Positions 34,675 through 44,225 of a stretch of DNA of 64,000 nucleotides are shown here, in pieces. The notes under the pieces were generated by a model. That model ran no database searches. It saw nothing but the letters and a program-made list of their open reading frames with translations, and was not told the DNA's origin. This DNA comes from Saprospiraceae bacterium (GTDB lineage Bacteria > Bacteroidota > Bacteroidia > Chitinophagales > Saprospiraceae): positions 1-64,000 of the forward strand of contig JAHDDE010000003.1 in assembly GCA_020629515.1 (NCBI GenBank), in the 5' to 3' direction. Each line of letters starts with the position of its first letter. Within the stretch, counting starts at the first letter, position 1. A program made the translations under genes and the position numbers.

Positions 34675-35121
34675 CTAAAATAAGTCTTTGTAAGTGTTAT
34701 CAACTTTTTGCTGAGCTTTCTTTAATTCTTTTAGATCAAGGAAATCTTCCTCTTCGACATCTTCATATTTAATGTACTCTCCTTGGGCAGGTGGATTGTT
34801 ATCTAACGTATTAATTTTTTTAGAGACGATGGCTTTAAATAATAAGAACATGCCAACTAACGGATAGGCCAAAAGACTAAATAAAACTGCTAATATACCA
34901 GCGATTGGATTTTTCTTTAATGTTTCCAAAATCCATTTTCCATAACCCAGTATCACCTTGTAATTGATGACAGCGGCAGCGATAATCATGACTGGAAAAG
35001 CCCAAGATAAAATAGTGAATACCCCTTTAGCTATCCAATATAGGCCTAAAAATATCGCTACTAAAACTAATAGTGCGTATAGTGGATTCACTCTTCCTAC
35101 GTTGATAAATCGATTGTCCAT
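34675..35121 (-). CDS. small membrane protein of unknown function
   Basis: I do not recognise the family of this 148-residue protein. It has three predicted membrane helices (about 13-33, 34-54 and 72-97) and an acidic-then-basic cytoplasmic tail (YEDVEEEDFLDLKELKKAQQK). It lies directly upstream of the GT2 gene, 57 nt apart and in the same frame as it, so the two are probably co-transcribed. Proteins of this kind are common in Bacteroidota and mostly unstudied. Confidence 0.7.
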   Translation of the reverse strand: MDNRFINVGRVNPLYALLVLVAIFLGLYWIAKGVFTILSWAFPVMIIAAAVINYKVILGYGKWILETLKKNPIAGILAVLFSLLAYPLVGMFLLFKAIVSKKINTLDNNPPAQGEYIKYEDVEEEDFLDLKELKKAQQKVDNTYKDLF

Positions 35122-35217
35122 AAGTATTAATTAAATATCCGTGCACTAATATAACAGCCTTAAGATATCCAAAGTTGCCATAAATCGATTAAACCAAGCA
35201 TGAATTGGACTAAAACA

Positions 35218-36984
35218 TTAATACTGAAATTCCTCCTGACCAAACTGCATATTATACAATTCTGTGTATCGGCCCTCTTCATTAAGAATCAGCTCATCAT
35301 GATGTCCAAATTCTACTACTTCTCCTCTGTCCATAACCAATATGGCATTAGCATGCTTAATAGTGGACAATCTATGGGCAATAATAATGCTGGTTCTCTT
35401 TTCGATCAGCTTTTCTATCGCATGTTGAATGATTTCTTCGGTATCAGTATCAATCGATGAAGTTGCCTCATCAAGTATCAAGATATCTGGATCAAATACT
35501 AATGCTCTAACGAAAGAAATTAATTGTCTTTGCCCCATGGATAAATTAGCTCCTCTCTCCATAACCATATATTCATAGTCATTGGCTAATTGAATAATGT
35601 AGTCATGAGCTCCTATAATTTTAGAGGCACGCAGAACTTCATCTTTTGAGATACTTGGGTCTTTAAGGGTTATATTTTCGTAAATAGTCCCATAAAATAG
35701 AAACACATCTTGCAAAACTATGGCCATCCTTGATCGCAATGAATCCAAATTATACTCCTTTATATCTTTTGAATCAATACTGATTTTACCCGATTGGATA
35801 TCATAAAATCGAGTCATGAGATTTATGATAGTAGTTTTTCCTGACCCTGTACTTCCTACTATAGCCATTGTTTCTCCAGCAGCTATTTCAAACGAAACAT
35901 CTTTTAAGACCACATTTTCTTCATCATAGGCAAAAGTAACTGCATCAAAATGTACATCTCCGGCTATTTTTTCTGGTTTAAGATATCCACGATCTGGAAT
36001 TTGCTCTTGGCTATCTAATACATCAAATACTCTATCCGCTGCTACCATTCCCATCTGGAGCGTATTAAACTTATCTGCAAGCATCCTGACTGGCCTAAAC
36101 AAAAGGTCTATATACCAAGGAAATGCCAACAACGCTCCTAAAGAAACCGTGTCTCTTATGACAAAGGTTGCTCCTAGATAAACCAAAGCCGACAAAGCCA
36201 AATAATTGATGAATTCAACGGTAGGAAAAAATATAGCATAGTGATTAATAGCATCCAAATTAGCCCGTGTATACTTTCGATTAATACCCTTGAATTTTTG
36301 CATCTCTTGTTCTTCTGCATTGAATATTTGAATCACGCTCATACCTGTGATCCTTTCTTGCAAAAAAGCATTCATATTAGACAATTGAGATCTCACTTTT
36401 TCGAAAGCCACCTTAACCTTTTCCTTAAATACGTAGGTGGCTATCATGAGCAGTGGAAGAGTCATTAGTACCAACAAGGTTAACTGCCAGCTTGTATAAA
36501 GCATTATACCCACCACTGCAAAAATGCTTAATAGATCAGCTGTCATGGTAATAATACCCTGAGTGAATACCGTATTGATAGTCTCAATATCATTGATCGT
36601 TCGTGTAGTAACTCTTCCAATCGGTGTTTGATCAAAAAACCTAAGCCTCAAGGAGAGGATATGACTGAATACCTTATCTCTTAAGTTTCTTATCACATAT
36701 TGTCCCAATAGAGAACTATAATATATCAAGAAGTATCTCAATCCTGCAGTCGCTAAAATCACAAATATGAAGACTATTGAAATCCTATATAATCCCTTTA
36801 AATCTTCATATAAGATATACTGATCAACCATCACTGATACTAAGTATGGACGGAGCATAGACACAGGTGCAAGAACTACAGCTAAGACAATCGTACTCAG
36901 AAAAAGAAACCGATATGGCCTCGCTAAACCTACTATTCTTCCGAATAGTTCTAAATCAAATTTCTTTTTATTCTCTCCTTTCAC
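35218..36984 (-). CDS. ABC exporter half-transporter (MsbA/multidrug type)
   Basis: The 588-residue protein fuses six membrane helices (about 25-310) to an ATPase domain with Walker A GSTGSGKTT, signature LSMGQRQL and Walker B ILILDEATSSID. It works as a homodimer or heterodimer exporting lipids, drugs or peptides. The signature has Met where Gly is usual (LSGGQ), as in a number of homologues. Translation starts at a GTG (36984). A 7-bp inverted repeat GGTTCTT/AAGAACC lies upstream at 37008-37030. It is a single gene. Confidence 0.9.
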   Translation of the reverse strand: MKGENKKKFDLELFGRIVGLARPYRFLFLSTIVLAVVLAPVSMLRPYLVSVMVDQYILYEDLKGLYRISIVFIFVILATAGLRYFLIYYSSLLGQYVIRNLRDKVFSHILSLRLRFFDQTPIGRVTTRTINDIETINTVFTQGIITMTADLLSIFAVVGIMLYTSWQLTLLVLMTLPLLMIATYVFKEKVKVAFEKVRSQLSNMNAFLQERITGMSVIQIFNAEEQEMQKFKGINRKYTRANLDAINHYAIFFPTVEFINYLALSALVYLGATFVIRDTVSLGALLAFPWYIDLLFRPVRMLADKFNTLQMGMVAADRVFDVLDSQEQIPDRGYLKPEKIAGDVHFDAVTFAYDEENVVLKDVSFEIAAGETMAIVGSTGSGKTTIINLMTRFYDIQSGKISIDSKDIKEYNLDSLRSRMAIVLQDVFLFYGTIYENITLKDPSISKDEVLRASKIIGAHDYIIQLANDYEYMVMERGANLSMGQRQLISFVRALVFDPDILILDEATSSIDTDTEEIIQHAIEKLIEKRTSIIIAHRLSTIKHANAILVMDRGEVVEFGHHDELILNEEGRYTELYNMQFGQEEFQY

Positions 36985-37120
36985 AATTAGTATTGTTAAG
37001 CAAAGATGGTTCTTATTAATTACAAGAACCCTCTTTATTTAATATTGTAAAAATTAAATAACGTTGGAGATAGACCAATGTTGATTTTGATCGTTAATAA
37101 TTCTCTAACTCATTGTTTTA

Positions 37121-37729
37121 ATGATCGATGCCATATTATTAGCAGCTGGTAGCTCAGTTAGGATGGGCCCACAGAATAAATTACTTCTCCCTTATTCATC
37201 TTCTACAATCATTAGAGAAACTACTAAAAAATTAGCCAAGGCTAACGTCAATAAACTGATAATTGTCTTGGGATACGATCATCGGAGAGTAAAAGAAGCA
37301 ACTAAAAGTATAGATAAGGTAGAATATGTCTACAATACCATACATCTCCACGGACAACTAAGTAGTCTTCAATCAGCCATGAGTCTAATAGATGATAGAG
37401 CTGATGCCTTTATGGTCTGTTTAGCAGATATGCCCAATATTTCTACTGCAGACTATAATTTCTTAATAGATCAATTCAATCATAAAACTTCGAACTGTAC
37501 TATATTAAGACCCTACTATAAAAATCAATTAGGTCATCCTGTGATTTTTGATAAAAAATATAAATTCGACATTTTGAAAACTTCAAAAGAAGTCTCGGGG
37601 AAAACAATAATAGAAAATAATCAGAAGCAACTATTAAAAGTTGAAGTGAGTTCTGTAAATTTCTTTCTTGATGTAGACAATCCAAGCGACTATAACCGTT
37701 TGATGATGTATAATGACACTGATAACTAA
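37121..37729 (+). CDS. MocA/MobA-like nucleotidyltransferase
   Basis: The 202-residue protein has the NTP-transferase opening LLAAGSSVRMGPQNKLLLPY and further matches to molybdenum cofactor cytidylyltransferase-type proteins (VCLADMPNIS, NQLGHPVIF, LDVDNPSDY). MocA-type enzymes add CMP to molybdopterin for xanthine-dehydrogenase-like enzymes; related proteins have other NTP-transfer roles. No molybdoenzyme gene is in the window, so the specific reaction is uncertain. The haem-motif lipoprotein gene follows by 9 nt, in the same direction. Confidence 0.78.
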   Translation: MIDAILLAAGSSVRMGPQNKLLLPYSSSTIIRETTKKLAKANVNKLIIVLGYDHRRVKEATKSIDKVEYVYNTIHLHGQLSSLQSAMSLIDDRADAFMVCLADMPNISTADYNFLIDQFNHKTSNCTILRPYYKNQLGHPVIFDKKYKFDILKTSKEVSGKTIIENNQKQLLKVEVSSVNFFLDVDNPSDYNRLMMYNDTDN

Positions 37730-37738
37730 GAAAAAATA

Positions 37739-38137
37739 ATGGGCATTAACAAATTTTATTTTTATAAAAAACTATCAATAATTTCGATTGTCGTATTGGC
37801 ATTCGCATGTAGCTCTGATGTGTTAGAACCCACAGACAATTGTGCTACTGCAGCCACCTACTCAACAAATGTGAAAACCATAATTGATGATACTTGTGCT
37901 TATAGTGGTTGTCATAATGGTGAGGGGAGTGCTCCAGGAGACTACAGAACATATGCCGGCTTACAACGATTTCTGACCGACGGTAGTTTTGTGGAACGAG
38001 TGATTGACATCAGAGATAATCCTACACGAGGTATGCCTCCTAATCGAAACATCTATCCAGAATCTCTGCAGGATGATCTTACTGCTGAACAACTAGATAT
38101 TATAACTTGTTGGGTTCAAAACAACTTTCCCGAATAA
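37739..38137 (+). CDS. lipoprotein with an unusual CX4CH haem-c-like motif
   Basis: The 132-residue protein has a lipoprotein signal (SIVVLAFAC, Cys near 24) and a single putative haem-attachment motif CAYSGCH, i.e. CX4CH rather than CX2CH. A distal methionine in RGMPPNRNIYP could be the second axial ligand. It resembles the small cytochrome-c-like domains of Bacteroidota and Planctomycetes that are often lipid-anchored. If haem is attached, it would carry electrons at the envelope. It is 9 nt downstream of the MocA-like gene. Confidence 0.7.
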   Translation: MGINKFYFYKKLSIISIVVLAFACSSDVLEPTDNCATAATYSTNVKTIIDDTCAYSGCHNGEGSAPGDYRTYAGLQRFLTDGSFVERVIDIRDNPTRGMPPNRNIYPESLQDDLTAEQLDIITCWVQNNFPE

Positions 38138-38161
38138 GCTAATTACTCATAAATCAAAAAT

Positions 38162-38884
38162 ATGACCAACATCAAAGGAAAGGTAGCTATTGTTACTGGA
38201 GGATCAAAAGGAATAGGTTTTGGCATAGCCGAGTCGCTTATCAAAGCTGGGCTTCATGTATTAATAACCAGTAGATCTAAAGAATCTGCCGACTCCTCTG
38301 CAAGCGCATTGACCAAATTAGGATCGGGGGACTGCTTGGGCATGGCCGCTGATGTTCGGCTATTAGAAGATCAACAAGCTGTTGTAGCAAAAGCTAAATC
38401 CACTTGGGGTTCGGTAGATATAATAATTGCTAATGCCGGAGTCGGTCACTTTGCATCTATAGAAGAGCTCAGTCCACAACAATGGAATGAAGTCATCGAT
38501 ATCAACTTAACGGGAGTATACAATTCTATTAAGTCCAGCATTGATGTACTTAAAGAATCAAAAGGTTATTTTATCACTATTGCCAGCTTAGCTGGCACCA
38601 ATTTCTTTGCTAAAGGGTCTGCTTACAACGCTAGTAAATTTGGTGTAGTAGGATTTACTCAGGCTGTGATGTTAGACTTAAGGAAGTATGGAATCAAAGT
38701 AAGTACAATCATGCCCGGATCTGTTGCCACTTACTTTAACAACCATACCCCAAATGAAAAAGATGCCTGGAAAATACAACCTGAGGATATTGGAGAGTTA
38801 GTTTTGGATTTGCTCAAAATGAATCCTAGAACTCTACCTAGCAAAATAGAAGTAAGACCAACTATACCGCCAAGTGCTAAATAA
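38162..38884 (+). CDS. short-chain dehydrogenase/reductase
   Basis: The 240-residue classical SDR has the cofactor motif TGGSKGIGFGIAE, NAGVG and catalytic Ser and Tyr/Lys in TIASLAG and YNASKFG. It oxidises or reduces an alcohol/ketone with NAD(P). The substrate is unknown. Its stop overlaps the start of the DsrE-like gene by one base (TAATG), suggesting coupled expression. An Arg in position 39 of the fold (TSRSKES) hints at NADP preference. Confidence 0.85.
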   Translation: MTNIKGKVAIVTGGSKGIGFGIAESLIKAGLHVLITSRSKESADSSASALTKLGSGDCLGMAADVRLLEDQQAVVAKAKSTWGSVDIIIANAGVGHFASIEELSPQQWNEVIDINLTGVYNSIKSSIDVLKESKGYFITIASLAGTNFFAKGSAYNASKFGVVGFTQAVMLDLRKYGIKVSTIMPGSVATYFNNHTPNEKDAWKIQPEDIGELVLDLLKMNPRTLPSKIEVRPTIPPSAK

Positions 38885-39420
38885 TGAAATCATTAGTATT
38901 TACCATTATTATATTATCATCCTTTAACATTGGTGCCCAAAATACTAAATCCGACGGACCACTTATAAAAGGATATGGACACGTTTGGGATATAAAAGAC
39001 TTAGACTACCCTACCGATACATCTATGACGTATAAAGTCATTTTTGACATTCACAATACGCCAGAAGATTACAATCAAACTAATCCTCAAATTAATACCA
39101 TAGCCAGATTCCTAAATATGCACCTCAATGCAGGAATCCCAATAGAAAAATTACAAGTGGCCGCTGTATTCCATAATAAAGCAAGTAAGGATATATTAGA
39201 TGATGAACACTATCAAGAGAGATTTGGAACTACTAATCCCAATAGTCATCTTTTATCCCAACTATTAGAAAACAATATAGACCTCTTTTTCTGTGGTCAA
39301 TCATCTTATTCGAGGAACATCCCAAAAGAGGAAATCATATCAGGTATACAGCTATCTCTATCTGCTATGACAGTGATATTGGCGCATACACACAGAGATT
39401 ATACGATGATAAGATTTTAA
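38884..39420 (+). CDS. exported DsrE/DsrF-like protein
   Basis: The 178-residue protein has a signal peptide (about 1-18, ending NIGAQ) and a DsrE-like fold: FDIHNTPEDYN, ARFLNMHLNAGIP, VAAVFHNKAS and FFCGQSSYSRNI with a single Cys in the position of the DsrE active cysteine. DsrE relatives carry sulfur on that cysteine; many Bacteroidota members are periplasmic and uncharacterised. It overlaps the SDR gene upstream and meets the CDGSH gene tail to tail (4 bp overlap). Confidence 0.75.
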   Translation: MKSLVFTIIILSSFNIGAQNTKSDGPLIKGYGHVWDIKDLDYPTDTSMTYKVIFDIHNTPEDYNQTNPQINTIARFLNMHLNAGIPIEKLQVAAVFHNKASKDILDDEHYQERFGTTNPNSHLLSQLLENNIDLFFCGQSSYSRNIPKEEIISGIQLSLSAMTVILAHTHRDYTMIRF

Positions 39421-39656
39421 ATCTTTTTGTGAGAACCATCACAAAAATGTGGACGATCAGATTGCTTACATGTACACATAGAATAAGCTCTTGATTCTTC
39501 TACTTCAACCATAACTGGGCTAAAATCCGAACCTTTGTGAGAACCATCACACCATGGCTGATTAGTACTCTCACCGCAACTACACCAAAAATATTTCTTT
39601 CCTGCCTCCAATTCTATTCTCATAGGAGACGTTCCCGCAACTTTTCCTTTTTCCAT
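39417..39656 (-). CDS. tandem CDGSH iron-sulfur protein
   Basis: The 79-residue protein consists of two CDGSH motifs, each with the 3Cys-1His set for a redox-active 2Fe-2S cluster: CSCGESTNQPWCDGSH and CTCKQSDRPHFCDGSH. Two motifs in one small soluble chain is the known bacterial (mitoNEET-related) form. It probably takes part in electron transfer or cluster transfer in the cytoplasm. It is a single gene transcribed towards the DsrE-like gene. Confidence 0.92.
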   Translation of the reverse strand: MEKGKVAGTSPMRIELEAGKKYFWCSCGESTNQPWCDGSHKGSDFSPVMVEVEESRAYSMCTCKQSDRPHFCDGSHKKI

Positions 39657-39749
39657 TTATTAAAATTTGTTCAATGAAATTAATATCTTTTATATATAGT
39701 CATAACTATATTGATACTCAAATTACTAAAAGGGAAAAAACAAGGGTCA

Positions 39750-40433
39750 ATGAATGAAAAATCCATAAAGTCTTGGGATGTTGAAGATCGTCCAAGAGAG
39801 AAAATGCTCTTAAAAGGGAAAAGTGCACTTTCTAATGCCGAATTGATAGCAATACTCATGGGATCAGGGTCTGCTCAGGAAAGCGCCGTAGACTTAGCAA
39901 AAAGAGTTCTTAGAGGGGCTTCCAGTCTAAATGAATTAGGCAAAAAATCAATTGACTTTTTCACCTCATTTAAAGGTATAGGGGAAGCAAAAGCCGTTAC
40001 CATATCTGCCGCACTTGAGTTAGGAAGAAGACGTCAGGCCGAAGCCCCTTTAAAACGAATAAAAATATCTTCAAGCCAAGATGCTTACAATGTGATGGGC
40101 CCTTTGTTAGAAGACTTGCCGCATGAAGAATTTTGGATGTTGTTATTAAACAGGAATAACGTAATAATAGTCAAGGAAAAAATAACCTCTGGCGGAGTTG
40201 CCGCAACTGTGGTGGACCCTAAACTTATATTTAAATCGGCTTTAGCCAATTTAGCTTCTGGGATAATACTATTTCATAATCATCCATCTGGTCAGACTAA
40301 ACCCAGCTTGGAGGATGTCAATATCACTAAAAAATTAACAGAAGCTGGTAAACTATTGGAAATTAAAGTGTTGGATCACATTATAATAGGACATAAAGGC
40401 TACTATAGCTTTAGAGATGAAAATCAAATTTGA
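39750..40433 (+). CDS. radC: RadC-family protein (UPF0758, JAMM fold)
   Basis: The 227-residue protein has the N-terminal RadC helices (SWDVEDRPREKMLLKG..LSNAELIAILMGSGS), a helix-hairpin-helix-like segment FKGIGEAKAVTI, and a C-terminal JAB1/MPN domain with the zinc motif HNHPSGQTKPSLED. Despite the name, a role in repair is not proven. ATG at 39750 gives the standard start; the in-frame upstream start at 39711 adds 13 basic residues and is less likely. The 3' end overlaps the convergent GT4 gene by 10 bp. Confidence 0.92.
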   Translation: MNEKSIKSWDVEDRPREKMLLKGKSALSNAELIAILMGSGSAQESAVDLAKRVLRGASSLNELGKKSIDFFTSFKGIGEAKAVTISAALELGRRRQAEAPLKRIKISSSQDAYNVMGPLLEDLPHEEFWMLLLNRNNVIIVKEKITSGGVAATVVDPKLIFKSALANLASGIILFHNHPSGQTKPSLEDVNITKKLTEAGKLLEIKVLDHIIIGHKGYYSFRDENQI

Positions 40434-41518
40434 CTTCTTTTATAAATGTCATTATACAATTGATTATAATCTCTAATTGTATCCACTAAAGGAAACTTTT
40501 TAGTTTCTGCATATTCCCATCGTCCATGGTGGGCGCTCTCAATAGACTCAAAGAGGGATTTGATAGAAAATTCTTTCATTTTAATGAATTGACCAGTAAC
40601 CACCTCACTAAGTGCTCCTTGGTCTGAGGATATAATCGGTGTGCCAATAGCCATTGATTCTACAGCAGCAAAGCAAAAGCCTTCACTATAAGACGGTATA
40701 ATTATAGCATAACTCTCTGATATTAACTCCTTCAATTGTTCAAACTCTAATTCATGACGAAGTATCACCATATCACTTACATCATTTGCTTCAATTAGGT
40801 ATAGTAACTTTTGTAGTAGTGGGCCTCGAGATGTAACAAGTTGAAATTTACATTTTAGTCCACGATCTTTAATCAGCGCAATAGCAGGAACTAATAAATC
40901 TAATCCTTTAGAATAACCAACGCGTCCAAAATAAGTAAAAACTTTTTCACCAATTTTTGATTTATGTGTTGGCCAATCTTCATAATCTATACCGTTGTAA
41001 ATACGATATATTTTACGCCCTTTTACACCAGCTTTTTGTAGGGCCTCTTTCGTAAAGTCCGATACCGCTACGACATATTCAAAATTTAGTTTTACCAGTA
41101 ACTTTTCAAAGCTGGCATGCAATACTTTAGTGAATGAAGACATCCATGGTAGCCTAAACCAGAGATCCCCCCAATACTCATGAAATGTAATCACAATGTG
41201 CTTCTTGCGAATTTTCGCGGCTATCCAAGCAGGTATAGCAGCATTATAGGATGTAGTATGAATTATATCAATATTCTTGGATAATTGATAGGCTTTGATC
41301 CAAGCGAAAAATGTAAATACATATCTGTTATAATAATCATACCTATGTATGGTGATATTCTTTGATGCCTCTATTTTAGACAATTTTTTATCATGTCTAT
41401 TAGTAAGTACTGTTACTTGATGGCCCTGGACTGCTAAATTTTCAACCAGACCTTTGAATAGGCTCTCTACCCCACCAATATGTGGATGATAATATTCAAG
41501 AACGAAAAGGATTTTCAT
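40424..41518 (-). CDS. family 4 glycosyltransferase
   Basis: The 364-residue GT-B enzyme starts MKILFVLEYYHPHIGGVESL, a classic GT4 opening, and has YFGRVGYSKGLDLLV and the donor site SYSEGFCFAAVESMAIGTP. It transfers a sugar to a surface glycan or lipid. It shares an operon with a DUF2304 protein 19 nt upstream, a pairing common in exopolysaccharide loci. Confidence 0.88.
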   Translation of the reverse strand: MKILFVLEYYHPHIGGVESLFKGLVENLAVQGHQVTVLTNRHDKKLSKIEASKNITIHRYDYYNRYVFTFFAWIKAYQLSKNIDIIHTTSYNAAIPAWIAAKIRKKHIVITFHEYWGDLWFRLPWMSSFTKVLHASFEKLLVKLNFEYVVAVSDFTKEALQKAGVKGRKIYRIYNGIDYEDWPTHKSKIGEKVFTYFGRVGYSKGLDLLVPAIALIKDRGLKCKFQLVTSRGPLLQKLLYLIEANDVSDMVILRHELEFEQLKELISESYAIIIPSYSEGFCFAAVESMAIGTPIISSDQGALSEVVTGQFIKMKEFSIKSLFESIESAHHGRWEYAETKKFPLVDTIRDYNQLYNDIYKRSQI

Positions 41519-41537
41519 ACTGATTCAGTGATATCGG

Positions 41538-41939
41538 CTAAATCTTATTAATCAGTTTGGACTCTTCCTTCTTTTTCAACTTATTGATCCTTTTTCTTTC
41601 GAGTTCTCTGATTTTGCTCTCATCGAGTGCCAGCTGTCGCACTAACTCGGTAATTTTTCGATCCATTGTTTCAATTTTGGCTGATAGATAGAATGCCAAA
41701 ACAATAACAAAAGCCAATGAAATGAAGATAATGGCGTTTATATTACTCTTTATTCCTAACAAGCTGGCGAGTTGTGTTGACAATTCATGAGGGACTATTC
41801 CCAACACAGCTATCACCGCCCAAAAAGCTAGCCAGAGGAAATTCGTAAATATGAACTTCTTTTTCTCTCTAAGCTCTAATACTATTCTGTATATGTAATA
41901 TATGGATAGAGCTGGTGCTATGAATTGATATACCTCCAA
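41538..41939 (-). CDS. DUF2304 membrane protein
   Basis: The 133-residue protein has three membrane helices (about 5-22, 30-50 and 65-88) followed by a charged coiled coil (ITELVRQLALDESKIRELERK). It matches DUF2304, a family usually found beside glycosyltransferases and dolichol-phosphate-type sugar enzymes. The function is unknown. Initiation is at a TTG (41939); no in-frame ATG exists near the start. Confidence 0.75.
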   Translation of the reverse strand: MEVYQFIAPALSIYYIYRIVLELREKKKFIFTNFLWLAFWAVIAVLGIVPHELSTQLASLLGIKSNINAIIFISLAFVIVLAFYLSAKIETMDRKITELVRQLALDESKIRELERKRINKLKKKEESKLINKI

Positions 41940-42031
41940 TGTTCAAATTGTCTATGACAAAATTATATCAATATTCGTACCTAATGGAAGACTTCTTAAC
42001 TTTTAAGGTTAAATAGACCTATTATAACTAT

Positions 42032-42358
42032 CTATACAGCAAAACTTTCTCCGCAGCCGCAGGTTCGAGCCGCATTAGGATTGTTAAAATAAAAACCCTT
42101 ACCATTCAGACCTCCACTAAATTCTAATGTAGTATTGCAGAGATATAAAAAACTTCTGAGATCAGTAACAACCTTAACTCCGTTGTCTTCAAAAACTTGA
42201 TCATCTGTTTTAGACTCATTGTCAAAATCCATACTATAACTGAGTCCCGAACATCCTCCACTGGTTACTGACACTCTCACAAAGTAATCTTCTCCAAAAG
42301 ACTCTTGTTCTTTGAGCTCGTTAATTTTTTCTTTTGCACTTTCAGCTACGAATAACAT
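42032..42358 (-). CDS. iscA: HesB/IscA-family iron-sulfur assembly protein
   Basis: The 108-residue A-type carrier has the three conserved cysteines: SGGCSGLSYSM and the C-terminal CGCGESF. It takes up assembled clusters and hands them to targets. It is the last gene of the iscS-iscU-iscA operon, 24 nt after iscU. SufA or ErpA would be equally possible names; the context favours IscA. Confidence 0.9.
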   Translation of the reverse strand: MLFVAESAKEKINELKEQESFGEDYFVRVSVTSGGCSGLSYSMDFDNESKTDDQVFEDNGVKVVTDLRSFLYLCNTTLEFSGGLNGKGFYFNNPNAARTCGCGESFAV

Positions 42359-42382
42359 CTTCTCTATTTGATTAAGAAATTA

Positions 42383-42775
42383 TTAATCAGCCAGGTCGTT
42401 TTTAGTTTTGTAATCTTTAATGGCACTTTTGATAGCATCTTCAGCCAATACTGAACAATGTATCTTAACAGGTGGAAGAGCCAATTCCTCAACAATATCC
42501 ATATTGTCTATTTTCATTGCATCCTCTATGCTTTTACCTTTTAACCATTCAGTGGCTAAAGAACTTGATGCAATGGCAGAACCACATCCAAATGTTTTGA
42601 ATTTGGCATCTTTTATTGTTTGAGAACTTTCATCTACTTCGATCTGCAGTCTCATTACATCACCACACTCTGGCGCACCAACTAAGCCCGTACCAACGGT
42701 TTTCTTTGTTTTGTCAAGCGTACCAACATTTTTAGGATGCTTGAAGTGTTCCAGTACTTTTTCAGAATATGCCAT
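42383..42775 (-). CDS. iscU: iron-sulfur cluster scaffold IscU
   Basis: The 130-residue protein is a full IscU with the cysteines in GAPECGDVM, FGCGSAIASSS and KIHCSVLAED, and the conserved LPPVKIHCS segment that binds chaperone HscA. New clusters form on it using sulfur from IscS. It is 52 nt downstream of iscS and 24 nt upstream of iscA. Confidence 0.95.
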   Translation of the reverse strand: MAYSEKVLEHFKHPKNVGTLDKTKKTVGTGLVGAPECGDVMRLQIEVDESSQTIKDAKFKTFGCGSAIASSSLATEWLKGKSIEDAMKIDNMDIVEELALPPVKIHCSVLAEDAIKSAIKDYKTKNDLAD

Positions 42776-42827
42776 TTGACCTTTCTTTTTTATTTCTAAC
42801 GATTATTATCTACAAAAAGTTTCCTAA

Positions 42828-44048
42828 TTAATGTTCTGTCCATTCGACAGATTCGAGATCTACTCCCTCTTTATACATCTCCCATATTGGACTCAAATCT
42901 CTCATATGGTTGACTCCTTTAGTCAATGCATCAATGGCTAAATCTACTTCTTCCTCTGTCGTAAATCGTCCTAAGCTGAACCTAATTGAAGAATGAGCCA
43001 AATCATCCCCAAGCCCTAACGCCATCAGTACATAAGAAGGCTCTAATGAAGCTGATGTACAAGCACTCCCCGATGACACCGCAATGTTCTGATTGAATGT
43101 CATCATTAATCCTTCTCCCTCGACATGCTTGAAAGACAGATTTGTAACATGTGGCATCCTATGCTCCACATTACCATTGATATATACTTCTTCCAGATTA
43201 TCCATTAGACCTTTTTCTAACTTGTCTCTCAGTTTAGATAATCTTTCGGCGTCTTTATCCATTTCTAAACGTGCCAATTCTGCGGCAGTCCCGAATCCTA
43301 CAATTCCAGGCACATTTAATGTACCTGAACGCATTCCTCTCTCGTGTCCTCCGCCATCTAGTTGAGCCGTTACTTTAACTCTCGGATTTTTTCTGTTTAC
43401 AAAAAGAGCGCCTACCCCTTTTGGTCCATACATTTTGTGAGCGGTAAAGGCCATTAGATGCACTCCAGTGGCTTTCGGGTCAACAGGAATTTTACCTACT
43501 GCCTGCGTAGCATCACTCATGAACAAAACGCCATGCTTGGCACAAATCTCTCCAATTTCTTTCATGGGTTGAATTACGCCAGTTTCATTATTAGCCCACA
43601 TGATAGAGACTAAAATCGTCTTATCAGTTATCGCTGCTTCTAATTCTGCTAAGTCCAAAATACCATCTCTCTGTACGGAGAGATAAGTGACATCGGCACC
43701 CATCTTTTCTAATTTTTTGCACGAGTCCAAAACCGCTTTATGTTCCGTCTGTAACGTTATGATGTGATTTCCTTTCCTCTTGTACATTTCATATACCCCT
43801 TTTAATGCCAAGTTATCTGCCTCTGTAGCCCCTGAGGTAATTATGATTTCTTTAGGATCTACATTGATTAACTTAGCGATCTGCTCACGTCCATAATCAA
43901 CACCCTCTTCCGCTTGCCATCCGAATGGATGACTTCTACTGGCCGCATTACCAAAATAATCATTAAAATAAGGGAGCATTGCCTCAACCACTCTCGGATC
44001 ACAAGGTGTTGTGGAGTTATTATCTAAGTATATTTTTTTAACAGACAT
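42828..44048 (-). CDS. iscS: cysteine desulfurase IscS
   Basis: The 406-residue PLP enzyme has [14 protein letters not shown], the PLP lysine K205 in [11 protein letters not shown] and the long catalytic loop with C330 in [10 protein letters not shown], which marks group I (IscS/NifS). It takes sulfur from cysteine and passes it to IscU and other acceptors. It is the first gene of a minimal isc operon; iscR, hscBA and fdx are missing from the locus. Confidence 0.96.
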   Translation of the reverse strand: MSVKKIYLDNNSTTPCDPRVVEAMLPYFNDYFGNAASRSHPFGWQAEEGVDYGREQIAKLINVDPKEIIITSGATEADNLALKGVYEMYKRKGNHIITLQTEHKAVLDSCKKLEKMGADVTYLSVQRDGILDLAELEAAITDKTILVSIMWANNETGVIQPMKEIGEICAKHGVLFMSDATQAVGKIPVDPKATGVHLMAFTAHKMYGPKGVGALFVNRKNPRVKVTAQLDGGGHERGMRSGTLNVPGIVGFGTAAELARLEMDKDAERLSKLRDKLEKGLMDNLEEVYINGNVEHRMPHVTNLSFKHVEGEGLMMTFNQNIAVSSGSACTSASLEPSYVLMALGLGDDLAHSSIRFSLGRFTTEEEVDLAIDALTKGVNHMRDLSPIWEMYKEGVDLESVEWTEH

Positions 44049-44225
44049 TTTTTCTATTTATACCTTTCAAAGCTGAGAAACATTCGTATGTTCAAATAGT
44101 TTGCAAGTTTAGAGAATATTATGGTGTTATACCCGATTTATTTTCACTATTGTTCATATTTCTCCCGTTATCCCCTACTTTCGCTTTTTGATATGGAAAT
44201 TTATCATAATACATAGTGCAAATTC

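Noticed and set aside
43093-43365. 90-codon ORF opposite iscS
   Set aside because: Antisense to a conserved enzyme with no independent evidence.
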